Positions 32,606-45,619 of a stretch of DNA of 64,000 nucleotides are shown piece by piece. Each line of letters starts with the position of its first letter. The first letter of the stretch is position 1. The translations under genes were made by a program, and so were the position numbers. The stretch comes from Auanema rhodensis. Lineage: Eukaryota > Nematoda > Chromadorea > Rhabditida > Rhabditidae. Below the pieces are notes generated by a model. It searched no databases, had not been told where the DNA came from, and worked only from the letters and a program-made list of their open reading frames with translations. The stretch lies in assembly GCA_964057225.1 (NCBI GenBank), contig OZ059899.1, positions 12,338,001-12,402,000 of the forward strand, in the 5' to 3' direction.

Positions 32606-35600
32606 GAATCCTTTTATTGTATAAAACATTTTGATATATACGAAGGGTCGATCGGGATCATTTGATTATCAAGAGTTTCAACAGACAACAGGTGAGATGG
32701 CCGAGCGGTCTAAATCGCTGGTTTAAGGCACCAGTCTCTTCGGAGGCGTGGGTTCGAATCCCACTCTCATCAGAATCCTTTTATTGTATAAAACATTTTG
32801 ATATATACGAAGGGTCGACAAGAACCATTTGAGCATCAAGAGTTTCAACAGACAACAGGTGAGATGGCCGAGCGGTCTAAGGCGCTGGTTTAAGGCACCA
32901 GTCTCTTCGGAGGCGTGGGTTCGAATCCCACTCTCATCAGAATCCTTTTATTGTATAAAACATTTTGATATATACGAAGGGTCGATCGGGATCATTTGAG
33001 CATCAAGAGTTTCAACAGACAACAGGTGAGATGGCCGAGCGGTCTAAGGCGCTGGTTTAAGGCACCAGTCTCTTCGGAGGCGTGGGTTCGAATCCCACTC
33101 TCATCAGAATCCTTTTATTATATAAAATATTTTGTTATCTACGAAGGGTCGACAAGAACCATTTGAGCATCAAGAGTTTCAACAGACAACAGGTGAGATG
33201 GCCGAGCGGTCTAAGGCGCTGGTTTAAGGCACCAGTCTCTTCGGAGGCGTGGGTTTGAATCCCACTCTCATCAGAATCCTTTTATTATATAAAATATTTT
33301 GATATCTACGAAGGGTCGACAAGAACCATTTGAGCATCAAGAGTTTCAACAGACAACAGGTGAGATGGCCGAGCGGTCTAAGGCGCTGGTTTAAGGCACC
33401 AGTCTCTTCGGAGGCGTGGGTTCGAATCCCACTCTCATCAGAATCCTTTTATTGTATAAAACATTTTGATATATACGAAGGGTCGATCGGGATCATTTGA
33501 TTATCAAGAGTTTCAACAGACAACAGGTGAGATGGCCGAGCGGTCTAAGGCGCTGGTTTAAGGCACCAGTCTCTTCGGAGGCGTGGGTTCGAATCCCACT
33601 CTCATCAGAATCCTTTTATTGTATAAAACATTTTGATATATACGAAGGGTCGACAAGAACCATTTGAACATCAAGAGTTTCAACTGACAACAGGTGAGAT
33701 GGCCGAGCGGTCTAAGGCGCTGGTTTAAGGCACCAGTCTCTTCGGAGGCGTGGGTTCGAATCCCACTCTCATCAGAATCCTTTTATTATATAAAACATTT
33801 TGATATCTACGAAGGGTCGACAAGAACCATTTGAGCATCAAGAGTTTCAACAGACAACAGGTGAGATGGCCGAGCGGTCTAAGGCGCTGGTTTAAGGCAC
33901 CAGTCTCTTCGGAGGCGTGGGTTCGAATCCCACTCTCATCAGAATCCTTTTATTGTAAAAAACATTTTGATATATACGAAGGGTCGATCGGGATCATTTG
34001 ATTATCAAGAGTTTCAACTGACAACAGGTGAGATGGCCGAGCGGTCTAAGGCGCTGGTTTAAGGCACCAGTCTCTTCGGAGGCGTGGGTTCGAATCCCAC
34101 TCTCATCAGAATCCTTTTATTATATAAAATATTTTGTTATCTACGAAGGGTCGACAAGAACCATTTGAGCATCAAGAGTTTCAACAGACAACAGGTGAGA
34201 TGGCCGAGCGGTCTAAGGCGCTGGTTTAAGGCACCAGTCTCTTCGGAGGCGTGGGTTTGAATCCCACTCTCATCAGAATCCTTTTATTATATAAAATATT
34301 TTGATATCTACGAAGGGTCGACAAGAACCATTTGAGCATCAAGAGTTTCAACAGACAACAGGTGAGATGGCCGAGCGGTCTAAGGCGCTGGTTTAAGGCA
34401 CCAGTCTCTTCGGAGGCGTGGGTTCGAATCCCACTCTCATCAGAATCCTTTTATTGTATAAAACATTTTGATATATACGAAGGGTCGATCGGGATCATTT
34501 GATTATCAAGAGTTTCAACAGACAACAGGTGAGATGGCCGAGCGGTCTAAGGCGCTGGTTTAAGGCACCAGTCTCTTCGGAGGCGTGGGTTCGAATCCCA
34601 CTCTCATCAGAATCCTTTTATTGTATAAAACATTTTGATATATACGAAGGGTCGACAAGAACCATTTGAACATCAAGAGTTTCAACTGACAACAGGTGAG
34701 ATGGCCGAGCGGTCTAAGGCGCTGGTTTAAGGCACCAGTCTCTTCGGAGGCGTGGGTTCGAATCCCACTCTCATCAGAATCCTTTTATTATATAAAACAT
34801 TTTGATATCTACGAAGGGTCGACAAGAACCATTTGAGCATCAAGAGTTTCAACAGACAACAGGTGAGATGGCCGAGCGGTCTAAGGCGCTGGTTTAAGGC
34901 ACCAGTCTCTTCGGAGGCGTGGGTTCGAATCCCACTCTCATCAGAATCCTTTTATTGTAAAAACCATTTTGATATATACGAAGGGTCGATCGGGATCATT
35001 TGATTATCAAGAGTTTCAACTGACAACAGGTGAGATGGCCGAGCGGTCTAAGGCGCTGGTTTAAGGCACCAGTCTCTTCGGAGGCGTGGGTTCGAATCCC
35101 ACTCTCATCAGAATCCTTTTATTATATAAAACATTTTGTTATATACGAAGTGTCGACAAGAACCATTTGAGCATCAAGAGTTTCAACAGACAACAGGTGA
35201 GATGGCCGAGCGGTCTAAGGCGCTGGTTTAAGGCACCAGTCTCTTCGGAGGCGTGGGTTCGAATCCCACTCTCATCAGAATCCTTTTATTGTATAAAACA
35301 TTTTGATATATACGAAGGGTCGATCGGGATCATTTGATTATCAAGAGTTTCAACAGACAACAGGTGAGATGGCCGAGCGGTCTAAGGCGCTGGTTTAAGG
35401 CACCAGTCTCTTCGGAGGCGTGGGTTCGAATCCCACTCTCATCAGAATCCTTTTATTGTATAAAACATTTTGATATATACGAAGGGTCGACAAGAACCAT
35501 TTGAGCATCAAGAGTTTCAACAGACAACAGGTGAGATGGCCGAGCGGTCTAAGGCGCTGGTTTAAGGCACCAGTCTCTTCGGAGGCGTGGGTTCGAATCC

Positions 35601-36698
35601 CACTCTCATCAGAATCCTTTTATTGTATAAAACATTTTGATATATACGAAGGGTCGACAAGAACCATTTGAGCATCAAGAGTTTCAACAGACAACAGGTG
35701 AGATGGCCGAGCGGTCTAAGGCGCTGGTTTAAGGCACCAGTCTCTTCGGAGGCGTGGGTTCGAATCCCACTCTCATCAGAATCCTTTTATTATATAAAAC
35801 ATTTTGTTATATACGAAGTGTCGACAAGAACCATTTGAGCATCAAGAGTTTCAACAGACAACAGGTGAGATGGCCGAGCGGTCTAAGGCGCTGGTTTAAG
35901 GCACCAGTCTCTTCGGAGGCGTGGGTTCGAATCCCACTCTCATCAGAATCCTTTTATTGTATAAAACATTTTGATATATACGAAGGGTCGATCGGGATCA
36001 TTTGATTATCAAGAGTTTCAACAGACAACAGGTGAGATGGCCGAGCGGTCTAAGGCGCTGGTTTAAGGCACCAGTCTCTTCGGAGGCGTGGGTTTGAATC
36101 CCACTCTCATCAGAATCCTTTTATTATATAAAATATTTTGATATCTACGAAGGGTCGACAAGAACCATTTGAGCATCAAGAGTTTCAACAGACAACAGGT
36201 GAGATGGCCGAGCGGTCTAAGGCGCTGGTTTAAGGCACCAGTCTCTTCGGAGGCGTGGGTTCGAATCCCACTCTCATCAGAATCCTTTTATTGTATAAAA
36301 CATTTTGATATATACGAAGGGTCGATCGGGATCATTTGATTATCAAGAGTTTCAACAGACAACAGGTGAGATGGCCGAGCGGTCTAAGGCGCTGGTTTAA
36401 GGCACCAGTCTCTTCGGAGGCGTGGGTTCGAATCCCACTCTCATCAGAATCCTTTTATTGTATAAAACATTTTGATATATACGAAGGGTCGACAAGAACC
36501 ATTTGAGCATCAAGAGTTTCAACAGACAACAGGTGAGATGGCCGAGCGGTCTAAGGCGCTGGTTTAAGGCACCAGTCTCTTCGGAGGCGTGGGTTCGAAT
36601 CCCACTCTCATCAGAATCCTTTTATTGTATAAAACATTTTGATATATACGAAGGGTCGACAAGAACCATTTGAGCATCAAGAGTTTCAACAGACAACA

Positions 36699-36780
36699 GG
36701 TGAGATGGCCGAGCGGTCTAAGGCGCTGGTTTAAGGCACCAGTCTCTTCGGAGGCGTGGGTTCGAATCCCACTCTCATCA
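36699..36780 (+). tRNA. tRNA-Leu(AAG), last copy of block 2
   Basis: Consensus copy. Element B is inserted 34 nt beyond its 3' end, in the spacer at GATATA. Confidence 0.95.
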
Positions 36781-36813
36781 GAATCCTTTTATTGTATAAA
36801 ACATTTTGATATA

Positions 36814-37150
36814 CGTTCCATTCGGAAATCAATACGTAGCAGGCGGGTTAGAATCAGACGACATGAGGCTGAGAGAGGACGACACGCCCTTCATATGGAA
36901 CACAGACTTCAGCTTTGCCTTATGGAATGACTATGGATGGTTGGTCTTCCTTTCTTAGCTCTCTTTCACTTTATATCTTTATGTAGACTTATATAACTTA
37001 TTGTAATCATGTAGACATAATAAACCTTTCTTTCTCGAGTCTTATGTTTATCCATTATGCTCTTTATCTACCGCTACATCTGGAATACTATCACACTCAT
37101 CTTGTAGGCTTTATTGGTCTATAGGATCGACGTGAGAGCATAACGGAACG
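36814..37150 (+). repeat. 5' LTR of element B
   Basis: 337 bp, same as 39801-40137. It contains AATAAA at 37019-37024. It shares its first 13 bp and its last 15 bp (GAGCATAACGGAACG) with the LTR of element A read on the - strand. Confidence 0.93.
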
Positions 37151-37169
37151 TGGAGGTTCCACCTCGAAC
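37151..37169 (+). other. primer binding site of element B (tRNA-Gln type)
   Basis: TGGAGGTTCCACCTCGAAC follows the 5' LTR without a gap, identical to the site in element A. Confidence 0.75.
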
Positions 37170-38493
37170 ATTTTATCTTGATTTCTTGACTATTTTCTCT
37201 TATATTTCGTTATTTTCCATATTTCATTGAATCTGAATTCTCTTATATCTCTAAACCATCTACTCCATGTCTTAACACAATACGGTGGGGCCAACAACGT
37301 TTAAAAGGGAACAGATGCAAGGACCACTCCTTTTGGAGATGGATTTTATATTTTTTGAAACTGAAGTTATATTTTCCCGTTTGTTCACAATTTTCTGTCT
37401 GTCTGAACCCAACAATTTTTATATCCTTGCTGTTAACATCGAATACTCTGTTACCCGAACTCGAAGCATTTTTGAGGACCCTAGGATGAATTAGTGAACA
37501 AATTCACCCAAGGATAATTTTTATTGAGATTTATGCCCACACTTTCTCTATTTAAGGATTGATTTTGGCTTCGAGGAAAGAATAGCCACGGTTATTTCTT
37601 TATTTTTTGTGGATGAAACAATTTTGCGCACCAAATTGAGATTATTTCATATTTTGCGATCAGGACTATTTTATTTTGAGTTACATTTCTGTTCAGACAA
37701 CTTTTTGCCATTAACATCCAAAAATATTTTGATAACGCATTGAATTTACACGGGAAACTTCACCTAAATGGGAGGAATATTATGAAAAGTGAATTTTAAG
37801 ATCGCTATAGTCCGAAAAATCCTGTACAATTTTACGAACTGAATTATTATTAGTGATTGTCTATCAGGTCGTGTTGGCTTAAGCATATCAGTTTGGATTT
37901 TCTCCCCTTACTATATGTCACCTTCCTCATACCATTATTGTTGTTTTGAAGCATAAGACTCATTCCTAAACACCATAATTCTTTAAATATAGTTATTGTA
38001 ATCTTTAGTCATCTATTCCTAGCCATAATTTTAAAACTAGATTTCTGATCATGATGGGACTACGGTACTCATTCGTTTTCCAAATTGCTTCCTTAAAAAA
38101 TAATGCTATTACGAATGTACATTACAAAAACCGCTAAAATCCTTTGAACATTTACCAAAGTCCATTTTCGTGGCATTTTCGATCACTCGTGAGTCCAAGA
38201 AGATCAGAATCGTCAGAAAAAGAAAAAAAAATGGGAATAAGGACTAATGAGATTGCTCAGGCATCAATCAAGTGAGCACTGAACATTTTCGAACATATAC
38301 AAACTGGTTGAATTATATACATTTAAGAATATTAAATTGGAAAGCGAACAAAGTCCAAATTTTCATACGGTAGTAGGCGGATCTCTGTTAAAGGCCACAA
38401 CTTAGATTCATTCCTTAACGCCGACTATACAAACCAGTTACTCACAGCTTTCTCACCTCTTTTCCAAAATTCCTTATCCATAACACTCATTAA
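37170..38493 (+). other. leader of element B
   Basis: 1.3 kb without a supported gene. 37865-37945 matches the leader of A. ACGGTAGTAGGCGG near 38368 corresponds to the site where the Gag frame opens in A. The antisense gene of A has no counterpart here: the distance between the two shared landmarks is about 450 bp versus about 1.1 kb in A. Confidence 0.6.
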
Positions 38494-38835
38494 CGTCTCA
38501 AAATCCCCCACGTTACTAAACACTCAAGGTTTTTCCAAACCAAGAGCACTACCAAAGTGGATAAGCGATTCCGATCAGCTGTACCTCTCAGTACACGAAC
38601 TGATTTTGATCTGCGAGACTCAGCTCCACTCACCAGAAGCCGAGCTCGCGCACAGAGCACCGCTATAATCAACGACGAGCAGAAAGCCGAGCACAAAACC
38701 GAAAAATTCTTTACTCCTCGTGCAGGCACTTATTCACCTACTGAACGATTAAGCGACAAGGATTACGTACCACCAGGAGGAGAAGAAACATCCGTCATAG
38801 TGGAAGAACAAACACCAGTTACTGCTAAAAAGGAA
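38494..38835 (+). pseudogene. Gag N-terminal fragment in element B
   Basis: The frame opens after a TAA at 38491 and, as in element A, has no ATG at its start. It shares with A the strings RFFQTKS, KV-KRF and KF(Y/F)TPR-GTYSP, then ends at the deletion junction near 38835. The same frame runs on to 38994 but reads noise there. Confidence 0.8.
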
Positions 38836-38837
38836 AC

Positions 38838-39092
38838 ATGGTACAACTCAAGAATCCATTTGGAAAAATTCAAGACGTACACAAAGACAATCTCATACTT
38901 TTTGAACGAAAAATGGACCATACAATCGCTCAAAACACGCGATCAAATACAACGACTTATGACACGGACGACGACAGCGATATTGAGATCATAAAAGTCA
39001 TAAATGGTAACGATAACTATGACTCTACTGAAGAAACAGAACCAGAAGACCCATCGGACCAAAATTGGCTACCACCAAGAAGAAGACGATAA
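38838..39092 (+). pseudogene. integrase C-terminal fragment in element B
   Basis: 84 codons matching the tail of the element A integrase: GKIQDVHKDNL, NTRSNT, DSDIEIIKVI, NWLPPR. It is in another frame from the Gag fragment, so no fusion protein is made. The deletion relative to A is about 6.7 kb. Confidence 0.85.
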
Positions 39093-39800
39093 AAGAAATA
39101 ATTTCGAGATTAATAAAATTATTGTAAAACTTTGTATCAACTCTCTTTTAAAAAAAAAAAAAAAGAACCAGAGCTATTAATATTATTATATCATTGAAAA
39201 ACTTGAGTTAGACGAGATGTAAGCTAATAATCAAAAAGCATTTCAGTTTCAAAGCATATATGATTATAAAACTTCATCAATTTCAAATAATTTCCCGTAA
39301 ATAAAGAAGAAATGAAAGATAAGAGACATTATATTGCATATTCATCTGAGCAACAGTCCTTATCAAGTAGTTGATGATTCAATTCCGGAAATTATATGGG
39401 ATTTAATTTAATTTTTTTTATTAATACAATTCGCTTTGAATACGCTGAGGAAACATGCTAGCTCCATCGATAATATAGCATGACTCTCGTTTCTCTAAAC
39501 TCAAACAAGTTAGACATGCAGCGTCGTGCCTAAAAAGCTATTTTGCGCACTCTCGCTTACAAAATATAGCCCTGGTATTCTAAAAGATTGTTTTATTACT
39601 TAATATTCATGTATTTTCAAATAATTTTTATTAAATTCTTTTCAGATAATATTCTTTAACACTATATTGTAATTTATCTTTACTATTTTTATGTTAAAAT
39701 TGTAATTTTTGATTTTTAAAACTAAACCTTCTGCTACGATTGGAACAAGCCACATATTTTGCTATTCGCGAGGACGCGACATAAACTCGAAAAAATGGCA
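39093..39800 (+). other. 3' untranslated part of element B
   Basis: AT-rich; no gene seen. It ends with CGCGAGGACGCGAC and AAAAAATGGCA before the LTR, like the polypurine region of A. Confidence 0.5.
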
Positions 39801-40137
39801 CGTTCCATTCGGAAATCAATACGTAGCAGGCGGGTTAGAATCAGACGACATGAGGCTGAGAGAGGACGACACGCCCTTCATATGGAACACAGACTTCAGC
39901 TTTGCCTTATGGAATGACTATGGATGGTTGGTCTTCCTTTCTTAGCTCTCTTTCACTTTATATCTTTATGTAGACTTATATAACTTATTGTAATCATGTA
40001 GACATAATAAACCTTTCTTTCTCGAGTCTTATGTTTATCCATTATGCTCTTTATCTACCGCTACATCTGGAATACTATCACACTCATCTTGTAGGCTTTA
40101 TTGGTCTATAGGATCGACGTGAGAGCATAACGGAACG
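39801..40137 (+). repeat. 3' LTR of element B
   Basis: Identical to 36814-37150 as read. The right flank TATATACGAAGGG continues the interrupted spacer. Confidence 0.93.
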
Positions 40138-40193
40138 TATATACGAAGGGTCGATCGGGATCATTTGAGCATCAAGAGTTTCAACAGACAACA

Positions 40194-40275
40194 GGTGAGA
40201 TGGCCGAGCGGTCTAAGGCGCTGGTTTAAGGCACCAGTCTCTTCGGAGGCGTGGGTTCGAATCCCAGTCTCATCA
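40194..40275 (+). tRNA. tRNA-Leu(AAG), T-stem variant (CCCAG)
   Basis: The last T-stem base is G instead of C, giving G-G. The same change is at 41363 (which also has AGCAG for ACCAG in the anticodon stem) and 42532, spaced 1169 bp. Confidence 0.85.
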
Positions 40276-43200
40276 GAATCCTTTTATTATATAAAATATT
40301 TTGTTATCTACGAAGGGTCGACAAGAACCATTTGAGCATCAAGAGTTTCAACAGACAACAGGTGAGATGGCCGAGCGGTCTAAGGCGCTGGTTTAAGGCA
40401 CCAGTCTCTTCGGAGGCGTGGGTTCGAATCCCACTCTCATCAGAATCCTTTTATTGTATAAAACATTTTGATATATACGAAGGGTCGATCGGGATCATTT
40501 GATTATCAAGAGTTTCAACAGACAACAGGTGAGATGGCCGAGCGGTCTAAGGCGCTGGTTTAAGGCACCAGTCTCTTCGGAGGCGTGGGTTCGAATCCCA
40601 CTCTCATCAGAATCCTTTTATTATATAAAACATTTTGATATATACGAAGGGTCGACAAGAACCATTTAGGCATCAAGAGTTTCAACAGACAACAGGTGAG
40701 ATGGCCGAGCGGTCTAAGGCGCTGGTTTAAGGCACCAGTCTCTTCGGAGGCGTGGGTTCGAATCCCACTCTCATCAGAATCCTTTTATTGTAAAAAACAT
40801 TTTGATATATACGAAGGGTCGATCGGGATCATTTGATTATCAAGAGTTTCAACTGACAACAGGTGAGATGGCCGAGCGGTCTAAGGCGCTGGTTTAAGGC
40901 ACCAGTCTCTTCGGAGGCGTGGGTTCGAATCCCACTCTCATCAGAATCCTTTTATTATATAAAACATTTTGTTATATACGAAGTGTCGACAAGAACCATT
41001 TGAGCATCAAGAGTTTCAACAGACAACAGGTGAGATGGCCGAGCGGTCTAAGGCGCTGGTTTAAGGCACCAGTCTCTTCGGAGGCGTGGGTTCGAATCCC
41101 ACTCTCATCAGAATCCTTTTATTGTATAAAACATTTTGATATATACGAAGGGTCGACAAGAACCATTTGAGCATCAAGAGTTTCAACAGACAGCAGGTGA
41201 GATGGCCGAGCGGTCTAAGGCGCTGGTTTAAGGCACCAGTCTCTTCGGAGGCGTGGGTTCGAATCCCACTCTCATCAGAATCCTTTTATTGTATAAAACA
41301 TTTTGATATATACGAAGGGTCGATCGGGATCATTTGAGCATCAAGAGTTTCAACAGACAACAGGTGAGATGGCCGAGCGGTCTAAGGCGCTGGTTTAAGG
41401 CAGCAGTCTCTTCGGAGGCGTGGGTTCGAATCCCAGTCTCATCAGAATCCTTTTATTATATAAAATATTTTGTTATCTACGAAGGGTGGACAAGAACCAT
41501 TTGAGCATCAAGAGTTTCAACAGACAACAGGTGAGATGGCCGAGCGGTCTAAGGCGCTGGTTTAAGGCACCAGTCTCTTCGGAGGCGTGGGTTCGAATCC
41601 CACTCTCATCAGAATCCTTTTATTGTATAAAACATTTTGATATATACGAAGGGTCGATCGGGATCATTTGATTATCAAGAGTTTCAACAGACAACAGGTG
41701 AGATGGCCGAGCGGTCTAAGGCGCTGGTTTAAGGCACCAGTCTCTTCGGAGGCGTGGGTTCGAATCCCACTCTCATCAGAATCCTTTTATTATATAAAAC
41801 ATTTTGATATATACGAAGGGTCGACAAGAACCATTTAGGCATCAAGAGTTTCAACAGACAACAGGTGAGATGGCCGAGCGGTCTAAGGCGCTGGTTTAAG
41901 GCACCAGTCTCTTCGGAGGCGTGGGTTCGAATCCCACTCTCATCAGAATCCTTTTATTGTATAAAATATTTTGATATATACGAAGGGTCGACAAGAACCA
42001 TTTGAGCATCAAGAGTTTCAACAGACAACAGGTGAGATGGCCGAGCGGTCTAAGGCGCTGGTTTAAGGCACCAGTCTCTTCGGAGGCGTGGGTTCGAATC
42101 CCACTCTCATCAGAATCCTTTTATTATATAAAACATTTTGTTATATACGAAGTGTCGACAAGAACCATTTGAGCATCAAGAGTTTCAACAGACAACAGGT
42201 GAGATGGCCGAGCGGTCTAAGGCGCTGGTTTAAGGCACCAGTCTCTTCGGAGGCGTGGGTTCGAATCCCACTCTCATCAGAATCCTTTTATTGTATAAAA
42301 CATTTTGATATATACGAAGGGTCGACAAGAACCATTTGAGCATCAAGAGTTTCAACAGACAGCAGGTGAGATGGCCGAGCGGTCTAAGGCGCTGGTTTAA
42401 GGCACCAGTCTCTTCGGAGGCGTGGGTTCGAATCCCACTCTCATCAGAATCCTTTTATTGTATAAAACATTTTGATATATACGAAGGGTCGATCGGGATC
42501 ATTTGAGCATCAAGAGTTTCAACAGACAACAGGTGAGATGGCCGAGCGGTCTAAGGCGCTGGTTTAAGGCACCAGTCTCTTCGGAGGCGTGGGTTCGAAT
42601 CCCAGTCTCATCAGAATCCTTTTATTATATAAAATATTTTGTTATCTACGAAGGGTCGACAAGAACCATTTGAGCATCAAGAGTTTCAACAGACAACAGG
42701 TGAGATGGCCGAGCGGTCTAAGGCGCTGGTTTAAGGCACCAGTCTCTTCGGAGGCGTGGGTTCGAATCCCACTCTCATCAGAATCCTTTTATTGTATAAA
42801 ACATTTTGATATATACGAAGGGTCGATCGGGATCATTTGATTATCAAGAGTTTCAACAGACAACAGGTGAGATGGCCGAGCGGTCTAAGGCGCTGGTTTA
42901 AGGCACCAGTCTCTTCGGAGGCGTGGGTTCGAATCCCACTCTCATCAGAATCCTTTTATTATATAAAACATTTTGATATATACGAAGGGTCGACAAGAAC
43001 CATTTAGGCATCAAGAGTTTCAACAGACAACAGGTGAGATGGCCGAGCGGTCTAAGGCGCTGGTTTAAGGCACCAGTCTCTTCGGAGGCGTGGGTTCGAA
43101 TCCCACTCTCATCAGAATCCTTTTATTGTAAAAAACATTTTGATATATACGAAGGGTCGATCGGGATCATTTGATTATCAAGAGTTTCAACTGACAACAG

Positions 43201-43700
43201 GTGAGATGGCCGAGCGGTCTAAGGCGCTGGTTTAAGGCACCAGTCTCTTCGGAGGCGTGGGTTCGAATCCCACTCTCATCAGAATCCTTTTATTATATAA
43301 AACATTTTGTTATATACGAAGTGTCGACAAGAACCATTTGAGCATCAAGAGTTTCAACAGACAACAGGTGAGATGGCCGAGCGGTCTAAGGCGCTGGTTT
43401 AAGGCACCAGTCTCTTCGGAGGCGTGGGTTCGAATCCCACTCTCATCAGAATCCTTTTATTGTATAAAACATTTTGATATATACGAAGGGTCGACAAGAA
43501 CCATTTGAGCATCAAGAGTTTCAACAGACAGCAGGTGAGATGGCCGAGCGGTCTAAGGCGCTGGTTTAAGGCACCAGTCTCTTCGGAGGCGTGGGTTCGA
43601 ATCCCACTCTCATCAGAATCCTTTTATTGTATAAAACATTTTGATATATACGAAGGGTCGACAAGAACCATTTGAGCATCAAGAGTTTCAACAGACAACA
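40194..43700 (+). repeat. 7-unit higher-order repeat, three tandem copies (1169 bp)
   Basis: Blocks begin at 40194, 41363 and 42532. Each repeats the same order of spacer types and the CCCAG tRNA variant; minor differences (such as AGCAG at 41402 and a GGTGGAC spacer at 41484) show divergence after duplication. Confidence 0.8.
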
Positions 43701-45036
43701 GGTGAGATGGCCGAGCGGTCTAAGGCGCTGGTTTAAGGCACCAGTCTCTTCGGAGGCGTGGGTTCGAATCCCACTCTCATCAGAATCCTTTTATTGTATA
43801 AAACATTTTGATATATACGAAGGGTCGACAAGAACCATTTGAGCTTTAAGAGTTTCAACAGACAACAGGTGAGATGGCCGAGCGGTCTAAGGCGCTGGTT
43901 TAAGGCACCAGTCTCTTCGGAGGCGTGGGTTCGAATCCCACTCTCATCAGAATCCTTTTATTATATAAAACATTTTGATATATACGAAGGGTCGACAAGA
44001 ACCATTTAGGCATCAAGAGTTTCAACAGACAACAGGTGAGATGGCCGAGCGGTCTAAGGCGCTGGTTTAAGGCACCAGTCTCTTCGGAGGCGTGGGTTCG
44101 AATCCCACTCTCATCAGAATCCTTTTATTGTAAAAAACATTTTGATATATACGAAGGGTCGATCGGGATCATTTGATTATCAAGAGTTTCAACTGACAAC
44201 AGGTGAGATGGCCGAGCGGTCTAAGGCGCTGGTTTAAGGCACCAGTCTCTTCGGAGGCGTGGGTTCGAATCCCACTCTCATCAGAATCCTTTTATTGTAT
44301 AAAACATTTTGATATATACGAAGGGTCGACAAGAACCATTTGAGCTTCAAGAGTTTCAACAGACAACAGGTGAGATGGCCGAGCGGTCTAAGGCGCTGGT
44401 TTAAGGCACCAGTCTCTTCGGAGGCGTGGGTTCGAATCCCACTCTCATCAGAGTCCTTTTATTATATAAAACATTTTGATATATACGAAGGGTCGACAAG
44501 AACCATTTGAGCTTCAAGAGTTTCAACAGACAACAGGTGAGATGGCCGAGCGGTCTAAGGCGCTGGTTTAAGGCACCAGTCTCTTCGGAGGCGTGGGTTC
44601 GAATCCCACTCTCATCAGAATCCTTTTATTGTATAAAACATTTTGATATATACGAAGGGTCGACAAGAACCATTTGAGCTTCAAGAGTTTCAACAGACAA
44701 CAGGTGAGATGGCCGAGTGGTCTAAGGCGCTGGTTTAAGGCACCAGTCTCTTCGGAGGCGTGGGTTCGAATCCCACTCTCATCAGAATCCTTTTATTATA
44801 TAAAACATTTTGATATATACGAAGGGTCGACAAGAACCATTTGAGCATCAAGAGTTTCAACAGACAACAGGTGAGATGGCCGAGCGGTCTAAGGCGCTGG
44901 TTTAAGGCACCAGTCTCTTCGGAGGCGTGGGTTCGAATCCCACTCTCATCAGAATCCTTTTATTGTATAAAACATTTTGATATATACGAAGGGTCGATCG
45001 GGATCATTTGATTATCAAGAGTTTCAACAGACAACA

Positions 45037-45118
45037 GGTGAGATGGCCGAGCGGTCTAAGGCGCTGGTTTAAGGCACCAGTCTCTTCGGAGGCGTGGGTT
45101 CGAATATCACTCTCATCA
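45037..45118 (+). tRNA. tRNA-Leu(AAG) with damaged T stem/box B (AATATCAC)
   Basis: CC is replaced by AT in the 3' T stem, losing two base pairs and the end of box B. The same defect is at 47374, 48209, 50213 and 53727, so the defective unit has been amplified. Confidence 0.85.
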
Positions 45119-45537
45119 GAATCCTTTTATTGTATAAAACATTTTGATATATACGAAGGGTCGATCGGGATCATTTGATTATCAAGAGTTTCAACAGACA
45201 ACAGGTGAGATGGCCGAGCGGTCTAAGGCGCTGGTTTAAGGCACCAGTCTCTTCGGAGGCGTGGGTTCGAATCCCACTCTCATCAGAATCCTTTTATTGT
45301 ATAAAACATTTTGATATATACGAAGGGTCGATCGGGATCATTTGATTATCAAGAGTTTCAACAGACAACAGGTGAGATGGCCGAGCGGTCTAAGGCGCTG
45401 GTTTAAGGCACCAGTCTCTTCGGAGGCGTGGGTTCGAATCCCACTCTCATCAGAATCCTTTTATTGTATAAAACATTTTGATATATACGAAGGGTCGACA
45501 AGAACCATTTGAGCTTCAAGAGTTTCAACAGACAACA

Positions 45538-45619
45538 GGTGAGATGGCCGAGTGGTCTAAGGCGCTGGTTTAAGGCACCAGTCGCTTCGGAGGCGTGGGT
45601 TCGAATCCCACTCTCATCA
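45538..45619 (+). tRNA. tRNA-Leu(AAG), D-loop and variable-arm variant
   Basis: The D loop reads GAGTGG for GAGCGG (closer to the general box A consensus) and the variable arm GTCGCTTCGG. The copy at 47875 is the same; 44703 and 47040 have only GAGTGG. Confidence 0.85.

Larger units (their letters stand above)
32190..36780 (+). repeat. tRNA-Leu(AAG) tandem array, block 2: 28 copies
   Basis: tRNA genes start at 32190 + 167k, k = 0 to 27 (4509 = 27 x 167). The box-B-broken variant (GGTTTGAATCC) is at 33192, 34194 and 36031; the first two are 1002 bp (six units) apart. A D-arm variant TAAATCGCTGG is in the adjacent copies at 32524 and 32691. The sequence of variants at its left end resembles the right end of block 1, as expected if element A split one array. 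Confidence 0.95.
36814..40137 (+). mobile_element. element B: internally deleted Ty3/gypsy relative of A
   Basis: 3324 bp with two 337-bp LTRs that read identical and a TATA target duplication (36810-36813, 40138-40141). LTR ends (CGTTCC...GGAACG), the primer site and parts of the leader match element A, but the LTR body differs, so it is a sister family. The coding part keeps only the Gag N-terminus joined, in a different frame, to the integrase C-terminus; all of capsid, Env, PR, RT and most of IN are gone. It must depend on another element for movement. Confidence 0.92.
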
